This document shows, in pieces, positions 32,005-43,054 of a stretch of DNA of 64,000 nt. The stretch covers positions 813,279 to 877,278 of the forward strand of contig JAJHZJ010000220.1 in assembly GCA_023548195.1 (NCBI GenBank), given 5' to 3'. Below the pieces are notes generated by a model that saw only the letters and a program-made list of their open reading frames with translations, did not search any database and was not told where the DNA came from. The position numbers and the translations under genes are program-made. Source of the stretch: Bettongia penicillata ogilbyi (lineage: Eukaryota; Chordata; Mammalia; Diprotodontia; Potoroidae). Every line of letters begins with the position of its first letter. The first letter of the stretch is position 1.

Positions 32005-32062
32005 TGTATATGTGTGCATGTGTGTATGTGTGTGTGCGTGCATGCGTGTACATGTGTGTGTG
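32005..32062. repeat. (TG)n-rich tract in HAL1 3'UTR
   Basis: Imperfect TGTGTATG/TGCG units. A tract at the same place occurs in HAL1 copy 2 (44055-44108), so it is an element feature. Confidence 0.85.
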
Positions 32063-32198
32063 TGAACCCACTAACTACCCAGATACTTAAAAGTTTTAAG
32101 AGTTACAAATATTGTCTTTCCATGTAGGAATGTAAAGAGTTCACTTTTGGTAAGTCCCTTCTGACTTCTCTTTGCTGTTTACTTTTTCATGCTTCTTC

Positions 32199-33295
32199 TC
32201 ATTCTTGTGTTTGAAAGTCAAATTTTCTTTTCAGCTCTGGTCATTTCATCAAGAATGCTTGAAAGTCCTCTGTTTCATTGAAAGACCATATTTTCCCATG
32301 AAGTATTATACTCAGTTTTGCTGGTTAGGTGATTCTTGGTTTGAGTCCTAGTTCCTTTGACTTCTGGAATATCCTATTCCATGCCCTTCGATCCCTTAAT
32401 GTAGAAGTTGCTAGATCTTGAGTTATCCTGATTGTATTTCCACAATACTGGAACTGTTTCTTTCTAGCTGCTTGCAATATTTTCTCCTTGACCTGGGAAT
32501 TCTGGAATTTGGCCACAATGTTCCTAGGAGTTTCTCTTTTTGGATCTCTTTCAGGCAGTGATCAATGGATTCCTTCAATATTTATTTTACCCTGTGGTTC
32601 TAGAATATCAGGGCAGTTTTCCTTGATAATTTCATGAAAGATGATGTGTAGGCTCTTTTTTTGATCATGGCTTTCAGGTAGTCCCATAATTTTTAAATTT
32701 TCTCTCCTGGATCTATTTTCCTGGTCAGTTGTTTTTCCAATGAGATATTTCACATTATCTTCCATTTTTTCATTCTTCTGGTTTTGTTTTGTGATTTCTT
32801 GGTTTCTCAGAAAGCCATTAGACTCCATCTGTTCCATTCTAATTTTGAAAGAACTATTCCCTTCAATGAGTTTTTGAACCTCTTTTTCCATTTGGCTAAT
32901 TCTGCTTTTGAAAGCATTCTCCTCATTGGCTTTTTGAACCTCTTTTGCCAGTTGAGTGAGCCTATTTTTCAAGGTGTTATTTTCTTCAGCATTTTTTTGG
33001 GTCTCCTTTAACAAGGTATTGACCTGTTTTTCATACTTTTCTTGCATCTCTCTCATTTCTCTTCCCAGTTCTTCCTCCACCTGTCTAACTTGATTTTCAA
33101 TATCCTTTTTGAGCTCTTCCAAGGCCTGAGCCCACCCAACATCCCCCTGGGATGTCTGGGATACAGAGGCCCCACCCTCCACATCTTTCCCTGATGGCAA
33201 GAATATTTCCTCGTTATCAGAACCAAAAGGCGGGAACATTTGCACCTGCTCAAGAAGCTCTATATAGTCTCATTTTTCTTCCCTTTTCTGGGCAT
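32199..33295 (-). pseudogene. HAL1 ORF1, copy 1
   Basis: Starts with ATG at 33295 in the context MPRKGKKNE, meets an early TAG, then is open again in a shifted frame for 227 codons (33245-32562) and, after a TGA, for a further part to the stop at 32199-32201. The open part has a low-complexity N-terminus, a long heptad coiled coil (about residues 40-170 of the open part: 'LKKDIENQV', 'EEENT LKNRL', 'KEVQKLIEG'), and the RNA-binding domain from 'ENRSRRENLKIMGLPE'. After the TGA come 'VAKFQNSQVKEKILQAARKK' and 'RAWNRIFQKSK', the ORF1p C-terminal domain. The protein would coat the element's RNA. Disabled here by at least one stop plus one frameshift. Confidence 0.85.
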
Positions 33296-33939
33296 TTTCA
33301 CAGCCAGTTACTTGAGTTCTGAGATTCCTGTTCACTCCTGCCTAGGTCCGCACAGCTAGTGCTTGAGGTCTGAGATTCAAATGGACTTTCCACGGCAGGC
33401 GCAGCTGCTATTCAATGTGAGCTTAAGTTCTGGTGCTGGGGTGGGGGCAGGGCAGCCTCCCAGGCTCAGCTCCCTCAGGGGGTTTATGCAGAGACATGAG
33501 CTTCTGCCTGCCTGCTTGGGGAGTCCAGGGGGCCGCCACGGCTGCCTCTGCGGCTTCCTCCCGAGGGGGCCCGAGCCATGGAGACACCCTACTCCCCTCT
33601 CGGCCAGCCCACACGTGTCTCTCACTGACCTGTAGCATCTGTGGGCAGTGGGACTTTCCTGGCTGCCAGAGATTCTGTTCCTGAAGCCTACTCGGATCTG
33701 CTCCTCTGGGGCCACCCTGCCAGGGCAGCGCAGGGGTGGACTCTGCTTTCCGGGGCAGGAAGGACCCTGGGGACAGCTCTCCAGGGCTCTCTGGAATGGA
33801 AATCTCTTCCGCTGTGTTTCTGCACACCTTGCAGTCATCCAGAACTTGTGGGGTGCTCTTCTTACATTAAATCCATGGGCTGTGGGTTCGGAGCTAGCAT
33901 ATGTGAGTCTTTCTACTCTGCCATCTTGACCTCAGCCCC
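33296..33939 (-). promoter_or_regulatory. HAL1 copy 1 5'UTR, GC-rich promoter region
   Basis: The most GC-rich stretch in the window together with 45.4-46.0 kb. Frames of up to 153 codons overlap on both strands because stops are scarce; none has a domain. GCCATCTTG at 33920-33928 is the reverse of CAAGATGGC, the YY1 core known from L1 5' ends. Confidence 0.6.
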
Positions 33940-33953
33940 TAATCCCTGTACTT
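33940..33953. repeat. HAL1 copy 1 target duplication, right
   Basis: TAATCCCTGTACTT; partner at 31180-31193. Confidence 0.7.
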
Positions 33954-34430
33954 GAAATTAGTCGATAAGACTGCTGTTTTACTAGTAATTTTCTTTTTTT
34001 CCAATCTTGATGAAATTGGTTTAGCATACTTCAGCTTGAACACAGGGGAGATGTTTATATTTTCTCAGAAATTAAACATATATTTGTTATAAGGTCATTT
34101 ATTTTCACTAGTGAGTTTTAATTGAAGATAATTAATGTGAAAATTCTTACAATTACAGCAATTCAACAGTACAGTTGGCTACACAGGAGAAGCAGATTAT
34201 TCATTCTTTCACTGTAAGTCTTCAAGCAAAAGCATTCAAGGATTATCATGCATTCAGTATGTTGTAAATACTGTAAATATTGATAAGTAATTTTTTTTTC
34301 AATTTTGGGCTGAAGTAGTTGACCAATGAAGTCCACTTTAATGCTAATAATCGGATAATATAGTATTATGAAGGTTATAGCATTATTGTAGTAGTATATT
34401 TTCCATATTTTAAATGAATTCTAGAATGAT
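33954..34430. other. Unassigned sequence
   Basis: Nothing recognised. Confidence 0.3.
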
Positions 34431-34431
34431 T

Positions 34432-34690
34432 CAGTGGCAGTTAGGTAGTAGAATGGATAGAGTATCTGGCCTGGATATAGGAAGACATATTTTCCTGAGT
34501 TCAAATCTGCCCTCCCAAACTTACTAGCTTTGTGATCCTTTACAAGTCATTTAAACCTGTTTGCCTCAGTTTCTCATCTGCAAAACAAGCTGGTGAAGGA
34601 AGTGACAAACCATTCCAGCATCTTTGCAAAAAGTTGCAAAGAGTTGGACATGACTAAACATGACCAAACATGACCGAACAACAAGAAAAA
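34432..34690 (+). repeat. Mar1-type CORE-SINE with RTE-like tail
   Basis: Head CAGTGGCAGTTAGGTAGTAG, 'ggatagagtatctggcctgg', CORE ('ctagctttgtgatcctttacaagtcattt'), then the tail AGCTGGTGAAGGAAGTGACA, 'aaccattccagcatctttgcaaaaag', 'gagttggacatgacta', ending in 'gaacaacaag'. That tail is the marsupial Mar1 hallmark. Confidence 0.92.
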
Positions 34691-34696
34691 TGGCTG

Positions 34697-34733
34697 TATA
34701 TATATTTATATATGTGTGTGTGTGTGTATATAT
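34697..34733. repeat. (TA)n(TG)n microsatellite
   Basis: Grows from the 3' A-rich tail of the adjacent SINE. Confidence 0.85.
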
Positions 34734-35064
34734 GCTGTGTCCAGTAAAGATCAACGCTAACTCTTATATAAAGAGTTTAATAGACATATGGTTGGAAACT
34801 GTATGATGATTTCTTTCCACCAAAATAATATATAAATACTAGCTTCTAATAAGTTAGGGATAGCTTGTAATCTGAGATCATGAAGGGAAAAGGCCCAGAC
34901 AGAGGTGAGTGCAGGTTGGAAATTAGCTATTTTTAAAGTACTGAAGTCAAATTCTAAATGACTGAGCAGAGAGAAACCTAGTCACCATTTGGTGGAAGTT
35001 TTAAATTGGTGATGAAGTGAAATAAATTCCATTGGCTCATATAAGATCTAGTATCAAAGATGGA

Positions 35065-35255
35065 TTTTTCTTCTTGGCTTTTAAAGTCTTTCATAACCTT
35101 GCTCCTTTCTACCTTTCAGTTTTCTTATGACTAACTCCCCTCCATGTACTTTGCTATTCTGTAACATTGGGCTTCTTGCTGTTTCCCACACAATCCACTC
35201 CATTTCTTGATACTGAGAGTTTTTACTGACTGTTTCTCATTTCTGAGTTCGAAGG
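35065..35255 (+). mobile_element. L2 ORF2 C-terminal remnant
   Basis: A plus-strand reading LAFKVFHNLAPFYLSVFL, then 'LTPLHVLCYS' and 'LGFLLFPTQSTPFLDTES', follows the L2/CR1-class ORF2 end ('..FKALH.LAPSYLS.LL.PY.PSR.LRSS..GLL.VP'). One stop. An ancient copy. Confidence 0.75.
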
Positions 35256-35699
35256 TTGAATAAAAATCAAAATTCACTCAGAGCTAGGAGCCTAAAACTG
35301 AAAGGAAAGAGGGCAAGGGACTTCCTTCCACTCTTCTTTTTAGCCCTTGGAAACTGGAGGTGTTTTTGGTTTTGTCTCTGTTCTATTATATATTTCCATT
35401 TTAGTTTTACTTCCTGGAGATGATCTTCACAAGACTTGGGAATTTGAATTATGGCATCCTTGGAGTCAGGATTGCAGGCAGGATGGTGCAGCCAAACAGC
35501 CCATATGGTACTTGGACTTCACATCACCTTGCTACAATATTTACACCTATTGATCACAACCACTTTCTCACACCTCTATGGCCCTCACTCTTTAGTGGAG
35601 ATTATTTCTTCCCTTAATTTAGTGGCATTGCTCTTTCCAGGTTCTCTTCTTTCTTGAGCATCACTCCTCAGTATAGTTTGCTACATGATCTGATCTCTT

Positions 35700-36460
35700 T
35701 CTGTGAATATTTCATTATTGTCATGTCCTGTTTCCTCTTTTATTTTCTGCACATTCTTTCACAGAGAGGTAAAATTCAATTATAACATTCAACTAAAATC
35801 TCTTTGCGTATGACTCCTACATTTCCATATTCAGCTTTTCTCTCCTCTTAAATAACATGCCAGAATTTTCAACTGCCTGCTAGATATTTCTCCTTATCTC
35901 TCCCATGGGCATCTCAAATAAGTCCAAAAGCAAACTTCCATTCCTCCAAGCTCATAAACTGAGTCCTCGTAGACTCTTCTCCCATAATTCTCAATATTCA
36001 ATCAGTTGCAAGACTTGTCTGTTCTATCTCTTCAATATCTTTAATATTCATGCCTTTCCTTAACTCACATCACAATAACTCAAATGTCCTATTGTTGAGT
36101 GTGTGTGTGTGTGTGTGTACTCCTCTTTACCTTTCACCAAGGAGATTGCAAAAGCTTTTTAGCGTTCTCCCTGTATATATCTTCTCCCCTCTTCAATACA
36201 TCTTCAGAACTACTATTAAATTGTTATTCCAGAAAGCATATTTGGCCACATCATTCTTCTACTCATGAAGGCTTAGTGCATCCTACTTTTATTTAGGAAA
36301 ACATATAAAATCTGTTTGTCATTTCAAGTCATTCGTAATTTGTCTCCAGCCTATCTTTCCAGAATAATTACGAATTTCGCTCCTCACACACTACAGTCCA
36401 GTCAAATTGACTAGCTTACTGTTCCCTTATGCCAAATATTAAGCTTTAATGAAATGGTAC
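35700..36460 (+). mobile_element. Second L2 fragment (RT C-terminal side)
   Basis: Contains 'gcatctcaaataagtccaaaagcaaacttcc' (L2 'catctcaaactcaacatgtccaaaactgaactc') and later 'catttcaagtcattcgtaatttgtctccagcctatctttcc', giving LSFQVIRNLSPAYLSRIIT. So it repeats the part seen at 35.07-35.25 kb and is a separate copy. Includes a TG microsatellite at 36098-36118. Confidence 0.7.
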
Positions 36461-36468
36461 ATGATAGA

Positions 36469-36722
36469 TGTTGTTCAGTTGTTTTTCAGTCAGGTCTGCT
36501 TCTTTGTTACCTCATTTAGGATTTTGTTGGCAAAGATATTAGTGTGGTTTGCTATTTTCTTCTCCAGCTCATTCTACAGATGAGGAAACTGGGGCAAATG
36601 GGTTAAGTGACTTGCCCAGAGTCATAGAGCTAGTAAGTGTCTGAGGCCAATTTGAACTCATAAAGGTAATTCTTCCTAACTCCAGGTCTGACATTCTATC
36701 CACTAAACCATCTATCTGCCAT
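36469..36722 (-). repeat. Mar1-type CORE-SINE
   Basis: Antisense of the Mar1 order: 'ttgttcagttgtttttcagtca', 'gttggcaaagatattagtgtggtttgctattt', 'ctccagctcattctacagatgaggaaactg', 'aagtgacttgcccagagtcatagagctagtaag', 'ctatccactaaaccatctatctgcc'. Inserted inside the second L2 copy; L2 3' end follows. Confidence 0.92.
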
Positions 36723-36729
36723 GTGATAG

Positions 36730-37050
36730 CATAAGAAAAAGAGATAATAAATGTTGAAACACTATACGAATGCAAATTAGGACGTCTTCCTCTACTTGTA
36801 CTCTTTCTAATGCTTCTCCTATTATTACTACTGGTATTACTTCCCAACTTCATGCCCTTGCACATCAACCTTCAAGCTCAAAAATACTTTAAAAATGTTT
36901 TATCAACTTCTTTTTATCCCAATATATGATATAAGCCTCCTCAGGGTATATATATTTTCTCACTTTTTTTTTTATCCCCCATTCCTGATGTAGTGCCTGC
37001 TATACAATAGGCATGTAGTAAATGCCGTTAGATTGACTGAATGCAGTTAT
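36730..37050 (+). repeat. L2 3' end, continuation
   Basis: 'ataagcctcctcagggtatatatattt', 'ccccattcctgatgtagtgcctgctatacaataggcatgtagtaaatgc' and 'gattgactgaatg' give the L2 3' terminus, completing the copy split by the SINE. Confidence 0.7.
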
Positions 37051-37104
37051 GATTCCTATTGCAAGATATAGTAAGTGAAATTTCTTGTAGAAGAGATTTA
37101 TTCC

Positions 37105-37260
37105 ATGAATTTGGTCAATAAAGGTTTATTAAATATCAATTCTGCAAAGAGCAGTGAAAGTCATTTCTAAGGATAAAAAGTTTAAACTAAACCGTCCCTA
37201 TCCTGAGTGAATTTTGTGACTGGCAGAGAAGTACATAGAACACAAACAGATAAATATAAT
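37105..37260 (+). repeat. L2-like fragment
   Basis: 'taaaggtttattaaatatcaattctgcaaagagc', 'taaaccgtccctatcctgagtgaatt'. Weak. Confidence 0.45.
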
Positions 37261-38160
37261 GATCATTATTATGTATCATTTATTAGAAAGTGGTAAAGCC
37301 AAGTACACATGCATGTATCAATTTAAGAGGAGTACTGTGGGAGCCCCTAAGAGACACTATTAGGATGCAAAATAAATTATGAAAAAATTCCAGTTATATT
37401 AGGGTCAATATGAGCTTATATTCATTAGCGTAATGTGAGGTGAATTAATGACAAATGTTATTCATCCATTCCAATAGGGGAGGGAGGTCAGAAAGAAAAG
37501 AAGGGAGGCAGAAAATGGGACATACACACAAAAAAAGAAAACCTATAAAGTAGATAGAACATTGATCATGCGAATTTCAATTACTGCAAAAATGACTCCT
37601 GTAACAGTTCAGGAATCACTAAACATTGATATATTCATTCTTGGAGAAAGCAGCAAAATAGTTTCATATACCATTTGTTTTGAAACAGAAAGAATAGTCA
37701 TTCCTGGGTAGATGTTTGGCAAATAAAATGAGTAACACATAGGATAAATTATACACATGTACACATTTGATACATATTTATATACACACATAAAAGTTCA
37801 TCACACCTTTTACATATATGTATATATCAATGCATATAATGCATTTATATATGTAAAGACCTCTTTTCTGAGCCCCAGACCTAGTTCTTTAATTGCCTAA
37901 AGGCCATATTTATCTCAGCAAACTAAATACTAACTCAATGTCCTGAGTTTGTTTTCTGAGTTTATTTTCCTTCCTGAATCATTTTTTTTTGCCTTCATCA
38001 TTTTAGTCAGTAGCCCACATATACCATGTCTCTAATGTTCTAACTTAGGTCTATTTATTTAAAAAATTTTTAACTTAACAAATATATACAAGCAGGAACA
38101 TGGATATATGCGAAGAAGAAGAAAATAGAATTTATATATGCAATACGAAGGTAGGAAATT
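37261..38160. other. Unassigned sequence
   Basis: No gene or family recognised; short TATA/CACA-rich patch near 37740-37860. Confidence 0.3.
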
Positions 38161-38184
38161 TTCAGAATTTAAAGACTTGTATAT

Positions 38185-38345
38185 GATACCTGCTTCTGAT
38201 GCTTGTTAGCTTTATCACCTTGGACAAATTACTTCAGTACCCTGAGCCTCAGTTTCCACTTTTGTAAAATTAGGGGAAATGGATAGATGCCCTTTGAGAT
38301 CTTTTCCAGTTGTAGACCTCTGATATTATTATCCATGAATTACCT
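38185..38345 (+). repeat. CORE-SINE with 'tctgatatt' tail
   Basis: 'ctgcttctgatgcttgttagctttatcaccttggacaaattacttcag' plus 'gatgccctttgagatcttttccagttgtagacctctgatatt', the same subtype as 2830-3032. Confidence 0.75.
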
Positions 38346-38379
38346 CTGAAAAGAATTTACTAAATTCAATCAGATATCT

Positions 38380-39190
38380 CTAAAACAGGTCTACTCATTT
38401 GCATATGTGTCTGAAAATTTTTTCTTCTTATTTGCACTTAAAAATGCCGTATGGTCTTTTTGTTCTTTCCTTTATTATCACTACCTAGTACACTGCTACC
38501 TACAATTTTTCCCCCAAATCACTCCCTTCTTAGAAGCCTTCTGGAGCTATGATAGGTTAATTCATTGATCAAAGTTATTATGTTTCAAAGTTGTTTTCCT
38601 TTATATTATTAAAATTAATATGTAGACTTTTCTTTTACTTCTCCTTCCACTCTGTGTATCAAATCATAATACTCCATTTTTCTTTGATTATATCTCTATT
38701 TAATGGTTCAATAGTAAAAAAAATTTTGTTCACATGCCATATTTTTCCACTCAGTTATACCCTAAATGATTAGCAGCTACTTTGCTTCCATTTTTGTCAC
38801 CATAGAAAGTGCCCCTAAAAATATATTTGTACACCTAAATCTCTTTCATCTCCTTTTGGTATATACAGCTAGTAGCATTGCCACTGTGTCAAAAGATAAA
38901 CACAAATAGCAATTTTTTTCAGTAATATTTCCAAATTCCTTTTCGGCATGATTGGATGAGTTCATAGTTCCACCAACTACATATTAATGTAACTTTACTT
39001 CAAACAGCCCTTCCAACAATTTACATGTTTTTGGTCTTTTTTTTCTAACATTAAGTGTAAACTAGAATCACAGCATTATTTTAATTTGAACTTTATTGTT
39101 TTTTATCAATTTGGAGTATTTTTTTTTCTCATTTGCTGATAGCTTTCATTTCTTCTTTGGAAAGCAGCCTGATCATATGTTTCCATTATT
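38380..39190 (-). mobile_element. Old L1 ORF2 C-terminus with 3'UTR
   Basis: Plus-strand text 'tagcagctactttgcttcc', 'tgtacacctaaatctctttc', 'ctagtagcattgccactgtgtcaaaagataaac', 'atgattggatgagttcatagttccaccaactac' is the antisense of the L1 ORF2 C-terminal coding part also found at 56.1-56.6 and 57.8-58.2 kb. Very diverged, no open frame. Confidence 0.65.
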
Positions 39191-39264
39191 TTTTTTTTAT
39201 TTATGTTAAAGTACTTGTCACTTAGTAGTTTATATTATATTTATCTTTTTAATAGTTTCTCATT

Positions 39265-39395
39265 TTACTAGCTTGAAAGTTCCATGGGATATGTATCTAG
39301 ACCTAGTTAATTCTATACCTCCACTTCAACCTAGCACTGAATTACTTGCCAAGTAGACCCTTAATTCTTTTTGAATGAATGAATATAACATTTGA
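39265..39395 (+). repeat. L2-type 3' tail remnant
   Basis: 'gcttgaaagttccatgggatatgtatctag' and terminal 'ctttttgaatgaatgaat'. Weak. Confidence 0.4.
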
Positions 39396-39794
39396 AGTGG
39401 GTCTTGAAAGACAGTTGGGAATTTAAAAATGAGTACTTAATAAGATAAAAATAAGATTTAATAAGAAGATAAAAATGAGTATTTAATAAGAATCTAGGAA
39501 TCATTAGGCCTCAAAGATTTCTCAGTATAAATACAAAATATTGTTAAAAATAAGTTGTGAAAATTTGTATAAATTAATTGTTAGTAAAATAATAAATCAT
39601 AACATATATTATTATATATAATTACTTCCTTTTCCTCTCACTACTTCCATCTTTACATCTTTTTTTTATATACACACTTTCCCTTTAATTGTAGTTCAGA
39701 ACCCCTGAAATCTATACCTCTGTAAAAGCCATTTGTGGTATTATCTTCCCTAATTTATGTGGTAAGCATGAATTGTATTCTAATCACATAGTGG

Positions 39795-40030
39795 CACAAA
39801 TTTCGTATTTCTTATTTGAGGATGGTGAGGTAGTGGGAAATTCACTCACTAGAAATGTGAAAGCCTGGATTCTAACCCTGGATTTATCACTTTTTCAAGG
39901 TGTATAATATTAGAATTTATTTTCCCCCTTTGAAATTCAGTGTTCTTATTCATTAAATGGAGCTAATATTCCCTGACTACTTCCTAACACTGTTTTGATA
40001 CTCAAATGAAGCAACATATTCCATAGTCAG
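39795..40030 (+). repeat. MIR/CORE-SINE
   Basis: 'ttcactcactagaaatgtgaaagcctggattctaaccctggatttatcac', 'aatggagctaatattccctgactacttcc', 'actcaaatgaagcaac'. Confidence 0.65.
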
Positions 40031-40074
40031 AGTGAGCATGCCACTGTATCTATTAATTTTCATTTAGAAATATA

Positions 40075-40345
40075 ATTCTTTCCCAGTTAATTATAATGTC
40101 AAGTGCTATCATTTATTTATTGTTCTTCATTTTGGAAAAATGCTTTTCCTATACTATCTCATTTGATACATACAACAGTTCAGTGGAGTAGGCTCTATTA
40201 TAATCCCTATTTGACAGATAAGGAAACTAAGACTGAGAAAAACTGCATGATCTGCCTAAACCATCATGGGGTTTAGGCAAGCTGCAAGTTCATATTTCTT
40301 CCTGATCTAAATCCAGTGCTCTATCCATGAATTAAGCTATCTATG
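40075..40345 (-). repeat. MIR/CORE-SINE
   Basis: Antisense: 'tatctcatttgatacatacaacag', 'gacagataaggaaactaagactgag', 'ctaaatccagtgctctatccatgaattaagc'. Confidence 0.8.
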
Positions 40346-40515
40346 AGGTATATATTATATGTATATACACATATATACATATACATATCTATATATGTAT
40401 ACCTATGTGTGTTTATACATGTATATGTATACCTATATGTACATATAAATATAAAAATATATGCGTGTATATATCACATATATACAGACATATATGCATA
40501 TGTATTTATATATAA
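40345..40515. repeat. TATACA/TATG-rich microsatellite
   Basis: About 170 bases of alternating purine-pyrimidine with TATACATA, TATATGTA and TATGTG units, carrying an artefact frame of Ile/Tyr/Val. Confidence 0.9.
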
Positions 40516-40519
40516 AGAA

Positions 40520-42215
40520 CTGTGTTAACCGATAAACCATAATTAGAAACAGGGTTTCACAGTCCTCTGCTTCAGTTAAAGTAATTTAGATTATGTTGAA
40601 ACTTAATAATCTTAGGAAATTCACAAGAGTTTTCTTTCCTCATTAGCATAGTATACACAATTAAACTGAATGGTGGCCTGGTGTCACAGTATTTTTATTA
40701 TCTGGGCAATGTTCATGACCCTATTCCTGGAGATATAAATTTCCTGAGTGGGTACCAATTTGTAGCACTGAACAATTTTATACTGTTCAGTCTTGAATTA
40801 GGAGAAAAGTACTGATGTGCAGGGCTAATAAGTCTTGGATAAATGTTTGTGACTTTTGTCAGTCTTGGTCTTACTCTTTTCTATATTCTACATTCTCCAG
40901 TGTATTCCTTTTTGATTTCTAGGTTGTTCACTGTCACTCTAGAAAGTGTACTCAGATGCTGACTTAGAAAAGTATGCCTTCTGGATCAAGACCTATACCA
41001 GTACATATGAAAACTTAGCAAGGTATCAAATATGCTCAAGGAAAACCTTCATGAGCTTGGAGTGTTCAACCAACTCAATGATATTTGCAGTTCACACCAA
41101 GCACAACTAAAAGAGTATCTTGATGAAATGAAAAAAAGGTACATTGCCAGTAGCTTTTTAAAATTTTGAACTCAGGAGAAGTCAGTGTTAGAAAGAAACA
41201 TTAGGTAATTTCATGTTAATTACCATTTGAACATGTTTGTCTGTGGGGGGGTGGTGGATGTCAAACCATTTTCTGGCTAGTATCATACTTGACATGAACC
41301 TTAAATGGTAATTGCAAACTCTTAGTTATTACTATTATTTCCTGCATTGCAGTTGTCAATCAGCTTATATTTGTTCAAATAGAGTCATTCTCTTGCTCCT
41401 TCACAATTTCTTTACTGCCTTGAAAACTGTTCATATCCATTGATTGGAGTAGTAAGTCATTTTTGACACCTTGTTCTCTCTTTATCCAGGGACCAAATAT
41501 AAGTTGCATTGTAGAAGACAAGAGATGAAGTTTAGCGCATATGGAAGACTCTAAAATTTCAAATCACTATGGAGGCTAGTCCTCCATTGAATTCTTAAAA
41601 ACTATAATCCTACTAGGCAGCTCACCACTTGAATACTTCAATAAATAAAAAATGTGTTGTTTCACTGATGTAAGAACTACCTTTACGAATGATGATCACA
41701 AGGCTTCAAAAATAATTTCACTTTAGAGAGCTATTGTGGCCTAATAGTAACAATAAAACTTTTCAATCATTAATTCTCCCATGACTAAACTGATAGTGCC
41801 TCTCTCTTAACTTGATGAGACTTCTCAGGTAACAGATATACAGTCAAACCTATATTTGAAGATTTACCAGGTTGATGGAACAACCTGGTAAAGGAGGATG
41901 GTATGCACACTGCTTGTGATGTGCTCAGAAATCCCCAGAGTACACAAAGAAAGGGTTGAAAGCTCATTTCAGAGACAGGAAGAAAAGGGAGAATCTGGAA
42001 ATCTGTATCACTTTCATAAGGATGCATATATTAAAAGAAGTTAATTGAAAAATGATAGGTGACAGGGATACCCAAATGAGACATAAGAATCCTAGACCTG
42101 CAAAGAGGAGACAGTGGATCTTGGTAAATAGGGTTAGGATAAGAAGTATATATAAGGATTTGTTGAGACCTAAAGGGTCATCTCATACTAAGAAGCAATC
42201 AATAATCTGTTGAAC
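40520..42215. other. Unassigned sequence with an exon-like segment
   Basis: No repeat recognised. 40946-41138 has protein-like readings in two successive frames (see findings). The rest shows nothing. Confidence 0.35.
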
Positions 42216-42217
42216 TG

Positions 42218-43054
42218 GAGAGGATTTTGAGAATGTTGGCAGAATAGGTCAGAAAAATTTCAGCTCTCCAAATTTCCTACCCACAAAATGATAGAACATT
42301 GCTTCAGAGCAGCAGAAATAAACATCTGGTAAAGCTGTGGTTATCCTAAAACAATCTGAGAAAATGACTGGAAAGAACTGACCTCCCGGTGAAAAACTAG
42401 GCTTGACTGAAGTGTAAACACATTCAGATCTACTTTGAAGAATTAACAAACTGGCAACAACTGGGTTGAGAGACAGGCCCAGTCTTAAATTTTTGGAGGA
42501 GTTAGTGGATGAGTAAGGGAAGACTGAAGAACTTTCAGAGGGACACCAAGCAGAGCTGCGCTGATCAGAAGCTTCACAAACTGTGGCTACATGGAGAAAG
42601 AACTAGCACACACCTAGTAAGTGCCAGAGCAGACAGTTGGAAAACCTGCTAACTGTGGGCCACTTGCATAAATCAGAGTCTCTGGTTTTAGTTCTGGGGC
42701 AGGAAGGACAGTTATAGTTTGCAGCCACCCAAGGGAGCACAGGGAAAGATCATTTGTAGGATAGAATGGTTGGGGGCCCTAGCTGTGGTTTAGGAGAGGA
42801 GAGGGGAGCTCCAAGTTGGGCCCTGAGAAAATCCTCAGAAAATAGCAATAAACAGGACCTGAGATTTGGGGCATATCTCAGGACTAGAACTTGATTACAC
42901 TAATAGCTGCTAAAAATAAAATAAAAATTGGTAAGTAAAAGAGAAAGAACCCAATCTTAATAGTTACTATGGGAGTAGAGAAAATGTGAGTTCACATTCA
43001 CAGGAAGATAATGAAGCTAAAAAAGTCACTCTTTTTTTCAGTGAGAAATGTAAA
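42218..43054 (+). promoter_or_regulatory. L1 5'UTR of the old copy
   Basis: Begins 'ggagaggattttgagaatgttggcagaataggtcag', a decayed form of the GAGAAGATGGCAGAGTAG-type L1 start, and continues with 'aaaacaatctgagaaaatgactggaaagaactgacctccc' and 'aactgggttgagagacagg'. It differs from the HAL1 5'UTRs in sequence, so this is another L1 subfamily. Confidence 0.65.

Larger units (their letters stand above)
31194..33939 (-). mobile_element. HAL1-like element, copy 1 (full-length, ORF1 only)
   Basis: A 2.75 kb retrotransposon. On the minus strand: 5' tip with a YY1-like CCAAGATGGC-type sequence at 33.92 kb, a GC-rich 5'UTR (33.3-33.9 kb), ORF1 (33295 to 32199), then about 1 kb of purine-rich 3'UTR ending 'aattttgtgaaaattaatgtaaaaagttaaataaataaa'. 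No ORF2 is present between ORF1 and the 3' end. HAL1 elements are L1-derived and need ORF2 protein from L1. Flanked by near-identical 14-bp duplications. Confidence 0.85.

Noticed and set aside
33363..33955. Six overlapping GC-rich frames of 83-153 codons
   Set aside because: They lie in the HAL1 5'UTR; low stop density in GC-rich DNA explains them. No domain, and no annotation as genes is justified.
40345..40515. Possible array of regularly spaced repeats (CRISPR-like or satellite)
   Set aside because: No constant repeat with variable spacers; it is a degenerate microsatellite, and the genome is vertebrate.
40343..40528. 61-codon Tyr/Ile/Val-rich frame
   Set aside because: Translation of the TATACA-type microsatellite.
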